64,000 nucleotides of DNA from positions 2,170,001-2,234,000 of the forward strand of contig NZ_JAATJK010000001.1 of assembly GCF_011927785.1 (NCBI RefSeq). Reading direction: 5' to 3'. Positions 8,963-17,742 of this stretch are shown here, piece after piece. The stretch's first letter is position 1. Every line of letters begins with the position of its first letter. The translations under genes and the position numbers were made by a program. Under the pieces are notes generated by a model. That model searched no databases and had not been told where the DNA came from. It saw only the letters and a program-made list of their open reading frames with translations. Source of the DNA: Micromonospora profundi. GTDB lineage: Bacteria; Actinomycetota; Actinomycetes; Mycobacteriales; Micromonosporaceae.

Positions 8963-9836
8963 CCCGTACCGCGCCGATGCTCGCCACGATGACCAGCAGG
9001 ATGGCGGCGCACTCCAGCAGGGTCAACTGCTGGCGCAGGACCAGCCAGCCGGCGAGTGTGGCGATGGCCGGGCCGAGGCTCATGAGCACCGCGAACGTGG
9101 CGGTGGGCATCCGGCGCAGCGCCAGCAGCTCAAGGGTGTACGGCAGCCCGGAGGCGAGCACCGCGAGGGCCGTGCCGAGCGCCAGCACTGTCGGGTCGAG
9201 CAGGACAGCGCCGCCGTCGACGATCCCGAGGGGCAGTGTGACAAGCGCGGCGAGGGCCAGTGCGAGCGCCAGCCCGTCCGCGCCCGGGAACCGACCGCCG
9301 ACCCGCGCGCTGAGCACGATGTACGCGGCCCACATGGCGCCCGCGCCGAACGCGAAGGCGACACCCGCCGGGTTGAGCCTGTCGAAGCCGCTCTGCCCGA
9401 GCAGCGTCACCCCGGCCAGCGCCAGCCCTGCCCAGCACCAGCTGGCCAGCCGTCGGGCGGTGAACACCGACAGCGCCAGCGGGCCGAGCACCTCCAGGGT
9501 CACCGTCGGGCCGAGCGGGATGCGTTCGATGGCCTGGTAGAACAGCGAGTTCATGCCGGCCAGCGCCAGCCCGAACGCGCCTACCGCGAGCCAGGCCGAG
9601 CGGTCGTGTCCGCGCAGGCGCGGCCGGCACACGACGAGCAGCAGCACCGCCGAGATCGTCAGTCGCAGGGTCACCGCTCCGGCCACCCCGGTACGCGGGA
9701 AGATCAGCGCGGCCAGGGCCGAGCCGAACTGCACCGACAGCGCCCCGCCGAGCACCAGGCCCACGGCGACGACGCCGCCACGGCGCTCGGGCGGCGCGTC
9801 GGCCGCGCGCGGGGTGGGCAGCAGGGTGTCCGTCAC
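8925..9836 (-). CDS. EamA/RhtA-like drug-metabolite transporter
   Basis: A 303-residue protein with about ten membrane helices arranged as two EamA repeats. Sequence such as PLGPTVTLEVLGPLALSVFTARR and GGAMWAAYIVLSARVG-like stretches resembles RhtA, the E. coli threonine/homoserine exporter, so amino-acid or metabolite export is the likely role; the substrate is not readable. The GTG start at 9836 has TAGCGT six bases upstream, a leaderless arrangement. It is divergent from the toxin-antitoxin pair and convergent with the lipid kinase gene, overlapping it by 38 bases. Confidence 0.85.
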   Translation of the reverse strand: MTDTLLPTPRAADAPPERRGGVVAVGLVLGGALSVQFGSALAALIFPRTGVAGAVTLRLTISAVLLLVVCRPRLRGHDRSAWLAVGAFGLALAGMNSLFYQAIERIPLGPTVTLEVLGPLALSVFTARRLASWCWAGLALAGVTLLGQSGFDRLNPAGVAFAFGAGAMWAAYIVLSARVGGRFPGADGLALALALAALVTLPLGIVDGGAVLLDPTVLALGTALAVLASGLPYTLELLALRRMPTATFAVLMSLGPAIATLAGWLVLRQQLTLLECAAILLVIVASIGAVRVSAAAAPRPAPH

Positions 9837-9953
9837 GGCACGACGCTAGGCGATCGGCATCGGCCGTTCTCGGGCGGCTCCCGAGGCCGCCGCTCGCGCC
9901 GACACGGCCGCAAGCGTTCGCCAACGCGGTACTACCGGCGTACCGTCGCGGGT

Positions 9954-10262
9954 ATGACCAGCGCGATGCGGAAACTGTCGATCTCCGTGCCACCCGACGT
10001 GGCGGAGCGCCTGGAACAGGAGTCCAACGCCAGCGCCTACATCACGCAGGCCGTGCGGGACCGGATGCGTCTGGACGCCCTGGACGCGGAGCTGGCCCAT
10101 CAGGGCATCGAGATCACCGAGCAGGGCGTGGCCGAGGCACGCGCCCGGCGTGCCGCCGTGGAGGCTGAGTGGTCGCCGGAGCGACGCAAGGCACTCCGTG
10201 AGCGGGCACGCCAGCATCTGCTCGACACCGCCGCGGGCGGTGTCGAGCAGCCGGCCGCGTGA
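9954..10262 (+). CDS. antitoxin of a PIN toxin-antitoxin pair (RHH-like N-terminus)
   Basis: The 102-residue product begins with a beta-strand and helix stretch, KLSISVPPDVAERLEQESNASAYITQAVRDRM, shaped like a ribbon-helix-helix DNA-binding domain. A charged helical tail (RRAAVEAEWSPERRKALRERARQHLL) follows, as expected for the toxin-binding part. TACCGT at 9941-9946 sits seven bases before the ATG, indicating a leaderless mRNA, and the promoter region is where such antitoxins bind to autoregulate. The stop overlaps the toxin start in GTGA. The family name is not certain; the role is inferred from architecture and from its partner. Confidence 0.7.
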   Translation: MTSAMRKLSISVPPDVAERLEQESNASAYITQAVRDRMRLDALDAELAHQGIEITEQGVAEARARRAAVEAEWSPERRKALRERARQHLLDTAAGGVEQPAA

Positions 10263-10657
10263 CCCGCGAGGATGACCGGCCGGTCCGGCTCGTGCTGGAC
10301 CGGTCGGCGCTGCTGGCGTACCTGGCGGGGTCGGTGCATGTCGGCGAACCCTTGCACGAGGTCATCCAGGACCGCAACAGGTTCGGCGTCACCGCCGTGA
10401 CCGTAGCGGAGACCCTGGCGGTCGTCAGCGACCCGAAAGACCGGGCGACCCTGCACCGGCTGCTGGCCCTGGACGCCTGCGCGGTGCTCGCCACCGACGG
10501 GCACTCCTGGCACGAACTCAGCTACTGGCGCACGCTGACGGGCCGCGCCGACCTGGCGACCACCGCGCTGGCCGTCCTCGAACACGACGCCTCGATCCTG
10601 ACCGGCGAGGACCGCTACGGCGACGGCGAGCTACCGGTGATCCGCGTTCCGGGCTGA
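10259..10657 (+). CDS. PIN-domain-like toxin (putative ribonuclease)
   Basis: A 132-residue protein with PIN-domain features: an early acidic residue in RLVLDRSALLAYL, a conserved Glu in TVAETLAVV, and a late acidic cluster in RADLATTALAVLEHDASILTGEDRYGD. PIN toxins are Mg2+-dependent ribonucleases that cleave tRNA or rRNA. The usual DTS start motif is DRS here and the final Asp pattern is only approximate, so this may be a divergent or weakened enzyme. The GTG start overlaps the antitoxin stop, which fixes the pairing and stoichiometric coupling. Confidence 0.72.
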   Translation: MTREDDRPVRLVLDRSALLAYLAGSVHVGEPLHEVIQDRNRFGVTAVTVAETLAVVSDPKDRATLHRLLALDACAVLATDGHSWHELSYWRTLTGRADLATTALAVLEHDASILTGEDRYGDGELPVIRVPG

Positions 10658-10683
10658 CCGCACGGCGGCTGGCCCTGCGCGGG

Positions 10684-11454
10684 TCAGGCCGGCAGGGTCA
10701 GGTCCAGCACCGCGCCGAGCCCGTTCTCCCGGCCCGGGTCGGCGGCCGGGAGCACCAGCACCGCGCAGCCGGCGGCCACCGCGCCCGCGTCCGCCGGGGT
10801 GTCGCCGACCATCAGCGTCTGCTCCGGGTCGACGCCGAGCATCCCGCAGGCCCGCCAGAAGATCGCCGGGTCGGGCTTGCAGCGCCCCACCTCGTAGGAC
10901 AGCACGAACGCGTCGACGAGGTCGGTCAGGCCCCAGGTGTCGAAGTGCGGTCGCAGGTCGAAGCCGATGTTGCTGACCACCGCCACCTTCACACCGGCGT
11001 CGCGCAGCGCGGTCAGCGTGGGCGTGGTGTCCGGGTACGGCAGCCAGCCGTCGGCGACGAGCAGCCGCTCGTAGAGCGCCTCGGCGAAGCCCTCGATGCC
11101 GGCGTCGACGGTCTCGGCCAGCCCCGTGTACGCCGCCCGGTGCGCGTGCTCGTAGAGATCCCGGTCGGCCCACAACTCGGCCAGCCGGGGCGGCACCCGG
11201 GCCGGCAGCGGGCCGCCGGCGCGCCCGGCTGTCAGGAGCCGATCGGCAAGGGACGTGGCCCGGACCGGGTCCAGGGTGACCCCGCACGCGGCGGCGGCCT
11301 CCAGTACCCACCGCCGGGGCTCCTCCACCTGGGCCAGGGTGCCGTGGAAGTCGAAGAGCACCGCCTTGACGGGCCGTCGGGAGGCCCGGGGGGCGGCGGC
11401 GTCGTCGACACTGCCCTGCGGACTGGTCTGGGGCGGTTCGGCATGGTCCGGCAC
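10684..11454 (-). CDS. HAD-superfamily hydrolase
   Basis: A 256-residue phosphatase-like protein with all four HAD motifs: motif I VLFDFHGTLA (nucleophile Asp plus general acid position), motif II VAVVSNIG, motif III Lys in EVGRCKPDPAIF, and motif IV LMVGDTPADAGAV. The cap lies between motifs I and II, so it is subclass I, like phosphoglycolate phosphatase and YjjG. Substrate unknown. The GTG at 11454 is preferred because TAGGGT is seven bases upstream; further in-frame starts at 11463 and 11523 exist. It is divergent from helY, with 86 bases between starts. Confidence 0.85.
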   Translation of the reverse strand: MPDHAEPPQTSPQGSVDDAAAPRASRRPVKAVLFDFHGTLAQVEEPRRWVLEAAAACGVTLDPVRATSLADRLLTAGRAGGPLPARVPPRLAELWADRDLYEHAHRAAYTGLAETVDAGIEGFAEALYERLLVADGWLPYPDTTPTLTALRDAGVKVAVVSNIGFDLRPHFDTWGLTDLVDAFVLSYEVGRCKPDPAIFWRACGMLGVDPEQTLMVGDTPADAGAVAAGCAVLVLPAADPGRENGLGAVLDLTLPA

Positions 11455-11540
11455 GCCGTGCACCCTACCGACCCCCGCTGACGGCCCCTCCGGACGGCCT
11501 TGTCGGGTGTCGTGTCCCGGCACGCACTAATCTTGGTGCC

Positions 11541-14342
11541 ATGTCGAGCCCCGCCGAGCGGTACGCAGCGGCGCGCCGCCGGGCCGCGCAGGCCTCACAG
11601 TTCCCGGCGCTGGACGAGTTCGCCCTTGACCTGGGGTTCGACCTCGACGACTTCCAGCGGGAGGCGTGTCAGTCCCTCGAACGGGGCAGCGGGGTGCTGG
11701 TGTGCGCCCCCACCGGCGCCGGCAAGACGGTGGTCGGCGAGTTCGCCGTACACCTGGCGTTGCGGGGGCGGCCCGACGACCCGGCGCCGGCCGACGGCGC
11801 GACGACGCCACCGGCGCGGCGCAAGTGCTTCTACACGACGCCCATCAAGGCGCTGTCCAACCAGAAGTACCACGACCTGGTCGCCCGCTACGGCGCCGAG
11901 CAGGTTGGCCTGCTCACCGGCGACAACGCCATCAACGGTGACGCTCCGGTGGTGGTGATGACCACCGAGGTGCTGCGCAACATGCTCTACGCGGGCTCCA
12001 GCACCCTTCAAGGACTCGCCTACGTGGTGATGGACGAGGTGCACTACCTCGCCGACCGGTTCCGCGGTGGCGTGTGGGAAGAGGTGATCATCCACCTGCC
12101 CGCCTCGGTGACACTGGTCTCGCTGTCGGCGACGGTGTCCAACGCCGAGGAGTTCGCCGACTGGCTGGTCACCGTGCGCGGCGAGACGGCGGTGGTGGTC
12201 AGCGAGCACCGGCCGGTGCCGCTGTGGCAGCACATGCTTGTCGGCAAGCGGATGTTCGACCTGTTCCACGACGCCGACGCCGCCCGCAAGCACGACGTGC
12301 ACCCGGAGCTGCTGCGCTACACCCGCGACCAGATGCGCCGCCTGGAGTTGGGGGAGGGGCGCAGCGCCGGGCCGGGCGCCGGTCGGCGTGGGCCACGGTG
12401 GCGCGGCCCGATGCGCCCGGACATCGTCGACAGGCTGGACCGTGAGGGCCTGCTGCCGGCGATCCTGTTCATCTTCAGCCGCGCCGGGTGCGCCGCCGCG
12501 GTGCAGCAGTGCCTCGCCGCCGGGCTGCGGCTCACCTCGCCCGACGAGCGGGCCGAGATCCGCCGGGTGGTCGAGTCCCGCGTCACCGCCATTCCCGGCG
12601 AGGACCTGACGGTGCTTGGCTACTGGGAGTGGCTCGACGGCCTGGAGCGCGGCCTCGCGGCCCACCACGCCGGCATGCTGCCGGTGTTCAAGGAGATCGT
12701 CGAGGAGTTGTTCGTCAGGGGCCTGGTCAAGGCGGTCTTCGCCACCGAGACCCTCGCCCTGGGCATCAACATGCCGGCCCGCTGCGTCGTCCTGGAGCGG
12801 CTCGTCAAGTACAACGGTGAGGCGCACGTCGACCTGACCCCGGGGGAGTACACGCAGCTCACCGGGCGGGCCGGCAGACGGGGCATCGACGTGGAGGGGC
12901 ACGCCGTGGTGGTGTGGTCCCCGGAGACCGACCCGCGGCATGTCGCCGGGCTCGCGTCCACCCGCACCTATCCGCTGCGGTCGAGCTTCCGGCCCTCGTA
13001 CAACATGGCGGTGAACCTGGTCGGCACTGTCGGCGCGGAGCCGGCCCGCGCCCTGCTGGAGTCGTCGTTCGCCCAGTTCCAGGCCGACCGGTCGGTGGTC
13101 GGCCTGGCCCGGCAGGTGCAGCGCAACACCGAGACCATCGAGGCGTACGGCGCGGAGGCCGCCTGCCACCACGGCGACTTCGACGAGTACTTCGCGCTGC
13201 GCGTGGCGATCGCCGACCGGGAGAAGGCCATCGCCCGGCAGGGGCAGACGCAGCGGAAGGCCGCGGCGGTGGCGTCGCTGGAGCGGCTGCGGATCGGCGA
13301 CGTGATCCGGGTGCCGTCGGGCCGGCGGGCCGGCCTGGCCGTGGTGCTGGACCCGGCGACCGGCGGGTTCGGCGAACCGCGTCCGCTGGTGCTCACCCAG
13401 GACCGCTGGGCGGGGCGGGTCAGCCCTGGCGACTTCACCACCCCGGCCGAGGTGCTGGCCCGGATCCGGGTGCCCAAGCATTTCAACCACCGCTCGCCGG
13501 CGGCCCGGCGTGATCTCGCCGCCGAGGTCAGTGGCACCGGCCTGGACCGGCACGGCGGTCGGCGTGGTGGCCGGTCCCGGCAGACGCCGGGCGAGGACCA
13601 CCAGGTCGCCCAACTGCGGACCGAGCTGCGCCGGCACCCCTGCCACGCCTGCCCGGAGCGGGAGGAGCACGCCCGCTGGGCGGAGCGCCGCCGCCGTCTG
13701 GAACGGGACACCGAGGAGCTGCGCGAACGGGTGTCCGGGCGTACCGGGTCGCTCGCGCGGACCTTCGACCGGATCGTGGCGCTGTTGACCGAGCGCGGTT
13801 ACCTCGCCCGCGACGGCGCTGTCACCGACGCGGGCAGGATGCTCGGCCGAATCTGGACCGAGGCGGACCTGCTGGTGGCCGAGTGCCTGCGGCGGGGCGT
13901 GTGGAACGGGTTGTCGCCGGCCGAACTGGCCGCCGCGGTGTCGGTGGTGGTCTTCGAGGCGCGCCGCGACGTCGACGAACGGGCGTCGCTGCCGCGCGGG
14001 CCGGTGGCCGACGCCGTGGACGAGACGCTGAAGCTGTGGGGGGAGATCGAGGCCGACGAGGCGGCGCGCGGGTTGACCGCCACCAGGGAGCCGGATCTGG
14101 GCTTCGCCTGGCCGGTGTACCGGTGGGCGCGGGGCGAGGCGTTGGCGAAGGTGCTCGGCAGCGGCCACGAGATCGACGGTGAGATGCCGGCCGGTGACTT
14201 CGTCCGGTGGGCGCGGCAGGTCGTCGACCTACTTGGTCAACTTGCTGACTCTGGTGGCGCGGCGCCGGAGCTGCGTTCCACCGCCCGGCAGGCAATAGCG
14301 GCCATCAACCGAGGCGTACTGGCGTACCACACCTCAGCGTAA
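11541..14342 (+). CDS. helY: HelY, DEVH-box RNA/DNA helicase
   Basis: A 933-residue Ski2-like superfamily 2 helicase. Visible motifs are Walker A APTGAGKT (residues 56-63), the DEVH box (165-168), SATVSN (motif III), ATETLALGINMPAR (motif V region) and QLTGRAGRRGID (motif VI). The C-terminal 300 residues form the DSHCT-type domain and include RHPCHACPEREEHARW, which has a CxxC pair. HelY is the actinobacterial member found beside the paf/tat genes; its substrate in vivo is poorly known. TAATCT at 11528-11533 lies seven bases before the ATG, a leaderless start. Confidence 0.93.
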   Translation: MSSPAERYAAARRRAAQASQFPALDEFALDLGFDLDDFQREACQSLERGSGVLVCAPTGAGKTVVGEFAVHLALRGRPDDPAPADGATTPPARRKCFYTTPIKALSNQKYHDLVARYGAEQVGLLTGDNAINGDAPVVVMTTEVLRNMLYAGSSTLQGLAYVVMDEVHYLADRFRGGVWEEVIIHLPASVTLVSLSATVSNAEEFADWLVTVRGETAVVVSEHRPVPLWQHMLVGKRMFDLFHDADAARKHDVHPELLRYTRDQMRRLELGEGRSAGPGAGRRGPRWRGPMRPDIVDRLDREGLLPAILFIFSRAGCAAAVQQCLAAGLRLTSPDERAEIRRVVESRVTAIPGEDLTVLGYWEWLDGLERGLAAHHAGMLPVFKEIVEELFVRGLVKAVFATETLALGINMPARCVVLERLVKYNGEAHVDLTPGEYTQLTGRAGRRGIDVEGHAVVVWSPETDPRHVAGLASTRTYPLRSSFRPSYNMAVNLVGTVGAEPARALLESSFAQFQADRSVVGLARQVQRNTETIEAYGAEAACHHGDFDEYFALRVAIADREKAIARQGQTQRKAAAVASLERLRIGDVIRVPSGRRAGLAVVLDPATGGFGEPRPLVLTQDRWAGRVSPGDFTTPAEVLARIRVPKHFNHRSPAARRDLAAEVSGTGLDRHGGRRGGRSRQTPGEDHQVAQLRTELRRHPCHACPEREEHARWAERRRRLERDTEELRERVSGRTGSLARTFDRIVALLTERGYLARDGAVTDAGRMLGRIWTEADLLVAECLRRGVWNGLSPAELAAAVSVVVFEARRDVDERASLPRGPVADAVDETLKLWGEIEADEAARGLTATREPDLGFAWPVYRWARGEALAKVLGSGHEIDGEMPAGDFVRWARQVVDLLGQLADSGGAAPELRSTARQAIAAINRGVLAYHTSA

Positions 14343-14507
14343 TGATCACTTTCGGTCACGGCCGCTGACGAGGCGACACAGCGGACGGTCACCGTGACAG
14401 TACGCCCCGGATAGCCCCGGGGTCACTGTTGCATCGGCCCGGAGCACCCCTGATCATTGCCCGAGCGCCGTGCACGCGCGCTGGTGACCAGTGGGGAGCA
14501 GACCGCC

Positions 14508-15389
14508 ATGGCGGAGATCAATCATTTTGAGTACGGGTGGATCACACCTGCGCTGAGTTACGCGCTGTCCGTCCTCGGTTCGATCCTCGGGCTCGTGTGC
14601 GCCGGCCGCATCAGAACGGCCCGTACCGCCGGGCAGCGCGCCTGGTGGGGTCTCCTCTCGGCCTGGGCCATCGGTGGCACCGCCATCTGGGCGATGCACT
14701 TCATGGCCATGCTCGGCTTCGCCGTCGACGGCACCCGCATCCGGTACGACGTGCCGCTCACCGCGGCCAGCACCGTGATCGCCGTGGTGGCGGTCGGCAT
14801 CGGCCTGGCCATCGTGGGAACCGGCCGGCTGAACCCGGTGCGGCTGATCGCCGGAGGTGTCTTCACCGGCGCAGGCGTCGCTGCCATGCACTACACGGGC
14901 ATGGCGGCGATGCACCTCAACGGCAGCCTCCGCTACGACACCCTCCGGGTCGTGCTCTCGGTGGTCATCGCTGTCGTCGCGTCCACCGTCGCGCTGTGGC
15001 TGGCCATGACCGTCCGCCGTGGCCTTGTCATCTTCGCCTCCGCCCTGGTCATGGGCATCGCGGTGAACGGGATGCACTTCACCGGCATGACTGCCCTCTC
15101 GGTGCACCTGCACGAGCGGCAGGGCGGCGTGGCCGGCGCCGGAGTGAGCGCGTTGCTGGTGCCGATCGTCCTGGCGGTGATCTTCGGAGTGGTCGGGCTG
15201 CTGTACGCCCTGCTCGCCGCGCCCACCGACGACGACCTGGCCGGCGCCGCGTACCTGAACGCACGCCGGATTCCGGAGCAGCCGGCGGCGCCGGTGGCAG
15301 CGCCGGACCCGGTCGGGCTGCGCGCCCGCTCCACCCTCGGCCAGCCGGGCACCCCGTTCCCGTCACGCCGGGACAACCCGCCCCGCTGA
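14508..15389 (+). CDS. MHYT-domain integral membrane sensor protein
   Basis: The 293-residue protein has about seven membrane helices. Three copies of the MHYT signature are visible: AMHFMAMLGF, AAMHYTGMAAMHL and GMHFTGMTALSV. MHYT domains are thought to bind copper and to sense O2, CO or NO, usually coupled to a cytoplasmic output domain. Here the C-terminus is only a roughly 60-residue Pro/Ala/Arg-rich tail, so there is no output domain and the protein probably signals through a partner or acts in metal handling. The ATG at 14508 follows GGGGAG about ten bases upstream. Confidence 0.85.
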   Translation: MAEINHFEYGWITPALSYALSVLGSILGLVCAGRIRTARTAGQRAWWGLLSAWAIGGTAIWAMHFMAMLGFAVDGTRIRYDVPLTAASTVIAVVAVGIGLAIVGTGRLNPVRLIAGGVFTGAGVAAMHYTGMAAMHLNGSLRYDTLRVVLSVVIAVVASTVALWLAMTVRRGLVIFASALVMGIAVNGMHFTGMTALSVHLHERQGGVAGAGVSALLVPIVLAVIFGVVGLLYALLAAPTDDDLAGAAYLNARRIPEQPAAPVAAPDPVGLRARSTLGQPGTPFPSRRDNPPR

Positions 15390-15462
15390 CGTCGACTGGC
15401 GGACCCGCTCCTCGATGCTGAGGAACGGGACGCCGCGAAGAGCGCCTCCCCGGCCACGGCGG

Positions 15463-15489
15463 GGCCGCCGGGGCACAGCCCCGACGGCC
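15463..15489 (-). terminator. hairpin downstream of the serine protease gene
   Basis: A 12-base stem with one mismatch (GGCCGCCGGGGC at 15463-15474 against 15478-15489) and a three-base loop begins nine bases after the protease stop on the minus strand. It lies between convergent genes and could act in both directions. There is no T-run, as is usual in GC-rich actinobacteria. Confidence 0.6.
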
Positions 15490-15497
15490 CGTCGTGG

Positions 15498-16730
15498 TCA
15501 GCCGTTGTTGTCGATCAGGCTGGCGATCTCGTTGTAGATGAGGTGCGCCTTCGCGCCCTGGTTGGACGGGCAGCCGCCGAGGTGGTGCAGGGCGATCACC
15601 CGGTGGCTGGCGTTGAGCACCGGCGAGCCAGAGTTGCCGCCGGACGTGTCACAGCTGTAGCTGATGTTGTACGTGTTGTAGTTGGCGTTCTTGACAGTGC
15701 ACGTCGCGCCGCCCTGGGTGTCCTCGTAGATCGACAGTCGCTTGGGGCTGCCGTCGCCGTGGCCGGGAATGTAGATCCGAGTGCCGGTGGTGGTGGCGCT
15801 CGTGGCCAGGTACAGGGTGCCGAAGGTCTGGATGCTGGCGAAGTTGTTCACCGAGAACAGGGCGTAGTCCAACTGGCTGGAGCCGCCGCTGCTCACCTTG
15901 TAGAGGGTGGCGCCGCTGACCTTCGTGCCGGCGCCCGGGTTCGCGCCGCCGCAGGTGGCGCACTGGTAGTTGAACTGCATCTCGCTGCCGCTGACGGCGG
16001 CCTGGGTGGAGAAGCAGTGCTTGTTCGTCAGCATCCGGTTGGTGTTGCCGACGCGCCAGGTGGTGCACATCCCGCCGCCGCTGATCAGCAGGCGTGCCAC
16101 GGCCCGGCCCCGGGCGAACTCGGTGGGGTGGCTGCTCTGGTAGCAGACCGCGTCGCGTCGGGCGTCGGTGCTGCACACGGACAGCGTGGAGAAGTTGTGC
16201 TGGGTGATCTCCGTGGGGTCGTAGCCGCGCCAGAACCGGTCGATGGTGGCCGTGGTGCCGCGCGAGGGGCCGCTGCTGTGCAGCGTCACCACCGCCGTGT
16301 CGCCGTCCACCGACATCGCCCAGAATCCCGGCTGGCCGTCGGTCGTGTAGGGCGATCCGCTCGACGTGCTGAGGTGGCTGTCGTACCGGTAGCTCTCCCG
16401 GCCGTCCGGGCTGGACACGGTGACGTAGTCGCTGGGGCCCAGGCGCAGCGCGCTGAAGTGCACCTTGATGTACGTCGCGCCGGGGTGCCGGATGATCTGG
16501 GTCCGCTGGTCGCGCCGGTAGGAGAGGGTGCCGTCGACGACGCGGAGTTCGCCGACCGTGGTGACGCCCTCGGCCGAGAACTGGCTCGACTCGGGTGCCC
16601 GTTCGGATTGTGGCGCGAGAGGTCGGACGGGCGTCTCTGCGGCGGCGGGTAGCGGCAGCAGGGTGAACCCGAGCGCGCAGGCGCCGACTGTGACGGCGAC
16701 CGCTCGCAGGCGGCGTAGAGCGTGTTTCAT
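15498..16730 (-). CDS. secreted trypsin-like serine protease
   Basis: A 410-residue preproprotease. Residues 1-31 form a signal peptide (RRLRA, then VAVTVGACALGFTLLPLPAAAET). Residues 32-205 are probably a propeptide or a C1-type beta domain. The rest is a trypsin-fold domain with catalytic His238 (TNKHCF), Asp288 (SQLDYALF) and Ser367 (SGGNSGSP). Cysteine pairs (CTTW/KHCF, CATC, CTVK/SYSC) suggest disulfides outside the cell. The ATG has GGGGAGGAG seven bases upstream. A stem-loop lies just before that Shine-Dalgarno sequence. It is divergent from the FAH operon. Confidence 0.9.
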   Translation of the reverse strand: MKHALRRLRAVAVTVGACALGFTLLPLPAAAETPVRPLAPQSERAPESSQFSAEGVTTVGELRVVDGTLSYRRDQRTQIIRHPGATYIKVHFSALRLGPSDYVTVSSPDGRESYRYDSHLSTSSGSPYTTDGQPGFWAMSVDGDTAVVTLHSSGPSRGTTATIDRFWRGYDPTEITQHNFSTLSVCSTDARRDAVCYQSSHPTEFARGRAVARLLISGGGMCTTWRVGNTNRMLTNKHCFSTQAAVSGSEMQFNYQCATCGGANPGAGTKVSGATLYKVSSGGSSQLDYALFSVNNFASIQTFGTLYLATSATTTGTRIYIPGHGDGSPKRLSIYEDTQGGATCTVKNANYNTYNISYSCDTSGGNSGSPVLNASHRVIALHHLGGCPSNQGAKAHLIYNEIASLIDNNG

Positions 16731-16749
16731 CGTTGCTCCTCCCCAGAAA

Positions 16750-16767
16750 CAGCACCTGGTGGTGCTG
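16750..16767 (-). promoter_or_regulatory. leader hairpin/dyad upstream of the protease
   Basis: CAGCACC (16750-16756) and GGTGCTG (16761-16767) form a 7-bp perfect dyad with a TGGT centre, 20 bases upstream of the protease ATG and just before its Shine-Dalgarno sequence. It may be an operator or a 5'-leader mRNA hairpin. Further upstream, on the minus strand, the direct repeat CTTGCATGT/CTTGCATCT lies near 16785-16803. Confidence 0.5.
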
Positions 16768-16890
16768 CAGCCTTCCTACACGAGCAGATGCAAGACATGC
16801 AAGGCCATCGATATACGACACCCATGATCGGTACGCGGCGCCCGGGCGACAGGTGTTGAATGACCGCGAACGTTCACAGAGGAGATGACG

Positions 16891-17742
16891 ATGAACTTCC
16901 AGCGGCTCGGCCCGCCCGGCCGGGAGATCCCGGTGGTCCAGCACGACGGCACGACCTACGACCTGCGGCCGCTCACCGCCGATCTGGATGGGGCGTTCTG
17001 GGCGTCGGAGGGGATCGCGCGTACCCGTGCCGCGCTCGGGCGCGTAGAGCTGGCCGAGCTGCCCGACGCCGCCGCACTGCGGGTGGGCGCGCCCCTCGCA
17101 CGCCCCAACAAGATCGTCTGCATCGGGCTCAACTACCGCGACCACGCCGCCGAGACAGGTGCGACACTGCCCGCCGAGCCTGTGGTGTTCATGAAGGACC
17201 CGATGACAATCGTCGGGCCGTTCGACGACGTGCACATCCCGCGCGGCTCCACCCGGACCGACTGGGAGGTCGAACTCGCTGTGGTCGTCGGCACCACAAT
17301 CCGGTACGCCGACTCGCCGGAACAGGCAATGCGGCACATCGCCGGGTACGCGGTGTCGCACGACGTCTCCGAGCGCGAGTTCCAGCTCGACAGGGGAGGC
17401 CAGTGGGACAAGGGCAAGAGCTGCGAGACGTTCAACCCGCTGGGGCCGAGTCTCGTCCCGGCCGACGAGATCGACGACCCGCAGTCGCTCGCGCTGCGGT
17501 TGTGGGTCAACGGGGTTCTGCGTCAGGACGGGTCCACCCGCGACATGATCTTCCCGGTGGCGCACGTCGTCTGGTACCTCAGCCAGTTCATGGTCCTGTA
17601 CCCCGGCGATGTCATCAACACGGGCACTCCGGCCGGCGTGGCGCTCGGCCTTCCGGACCACCCCTACCTGCGGCCCGGTGACGTGGTGGAGACGGAGATC
17701 GCCGGCCTGGGCCGTGCCCGCCAGACGATGGTGGCGGCATGA
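16891..17742 (+). CDS. fumarylacetoacetate-hydrolase family protein (putative diketo-deoxy-sugar-acid hydrolase)
   Basis: A 283-residue FAH-fold metal enzyme with IGLNYRDHAAETG, DWEVELAVVVG and GYAVSHDVSERE, which hold the Mg2+ ligands. FAH enzymes hydrolyse C-C bonds of diketo acids. The next gene is an SDR and then lutABC, an order that fits L-2,4-diketo-3-deoxyfuconate (or rhamnonate) hydrolase giving pyruvate and L-lactate. That substrate is inference from context. The ATG at 16891 is preferred to the ATG at 16885 because AGGAG (16880-16884) then sits six bases away. The stop overlaps the SDR start in ATGA. Confidence 0.87.
   Translation: MNFQRLGPPGREIPVVQHDGTTYDLRPLTADLDGAFWASEGIARTRAALGRVELAELPDAAALRVGAPLARPNKIVCIGLNYRDHAAETGATLPAEPVVFMKDPMTIVGPFDDVHIPRGSTRTDWEVELAVVVGTTIRYADSPEQAMRHIAGYAVSHDVSEREFQLDRGGQWDKGKSCETFNPLGPSLVPADEIDDPQSLALRLWVNGVLRQDGSTRDMIFPVAHVVWYLSQFMVLYPGDVINTGTPAGVALGLPDHPYLRPGDVVETEIAGLGRARQTMVAA

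Noticed and set aside
11595-14168. 857-codon minus-strand open frame opposite helY
   Set aside because: Shadow of helY; all helicase motifs are on the plus strand.
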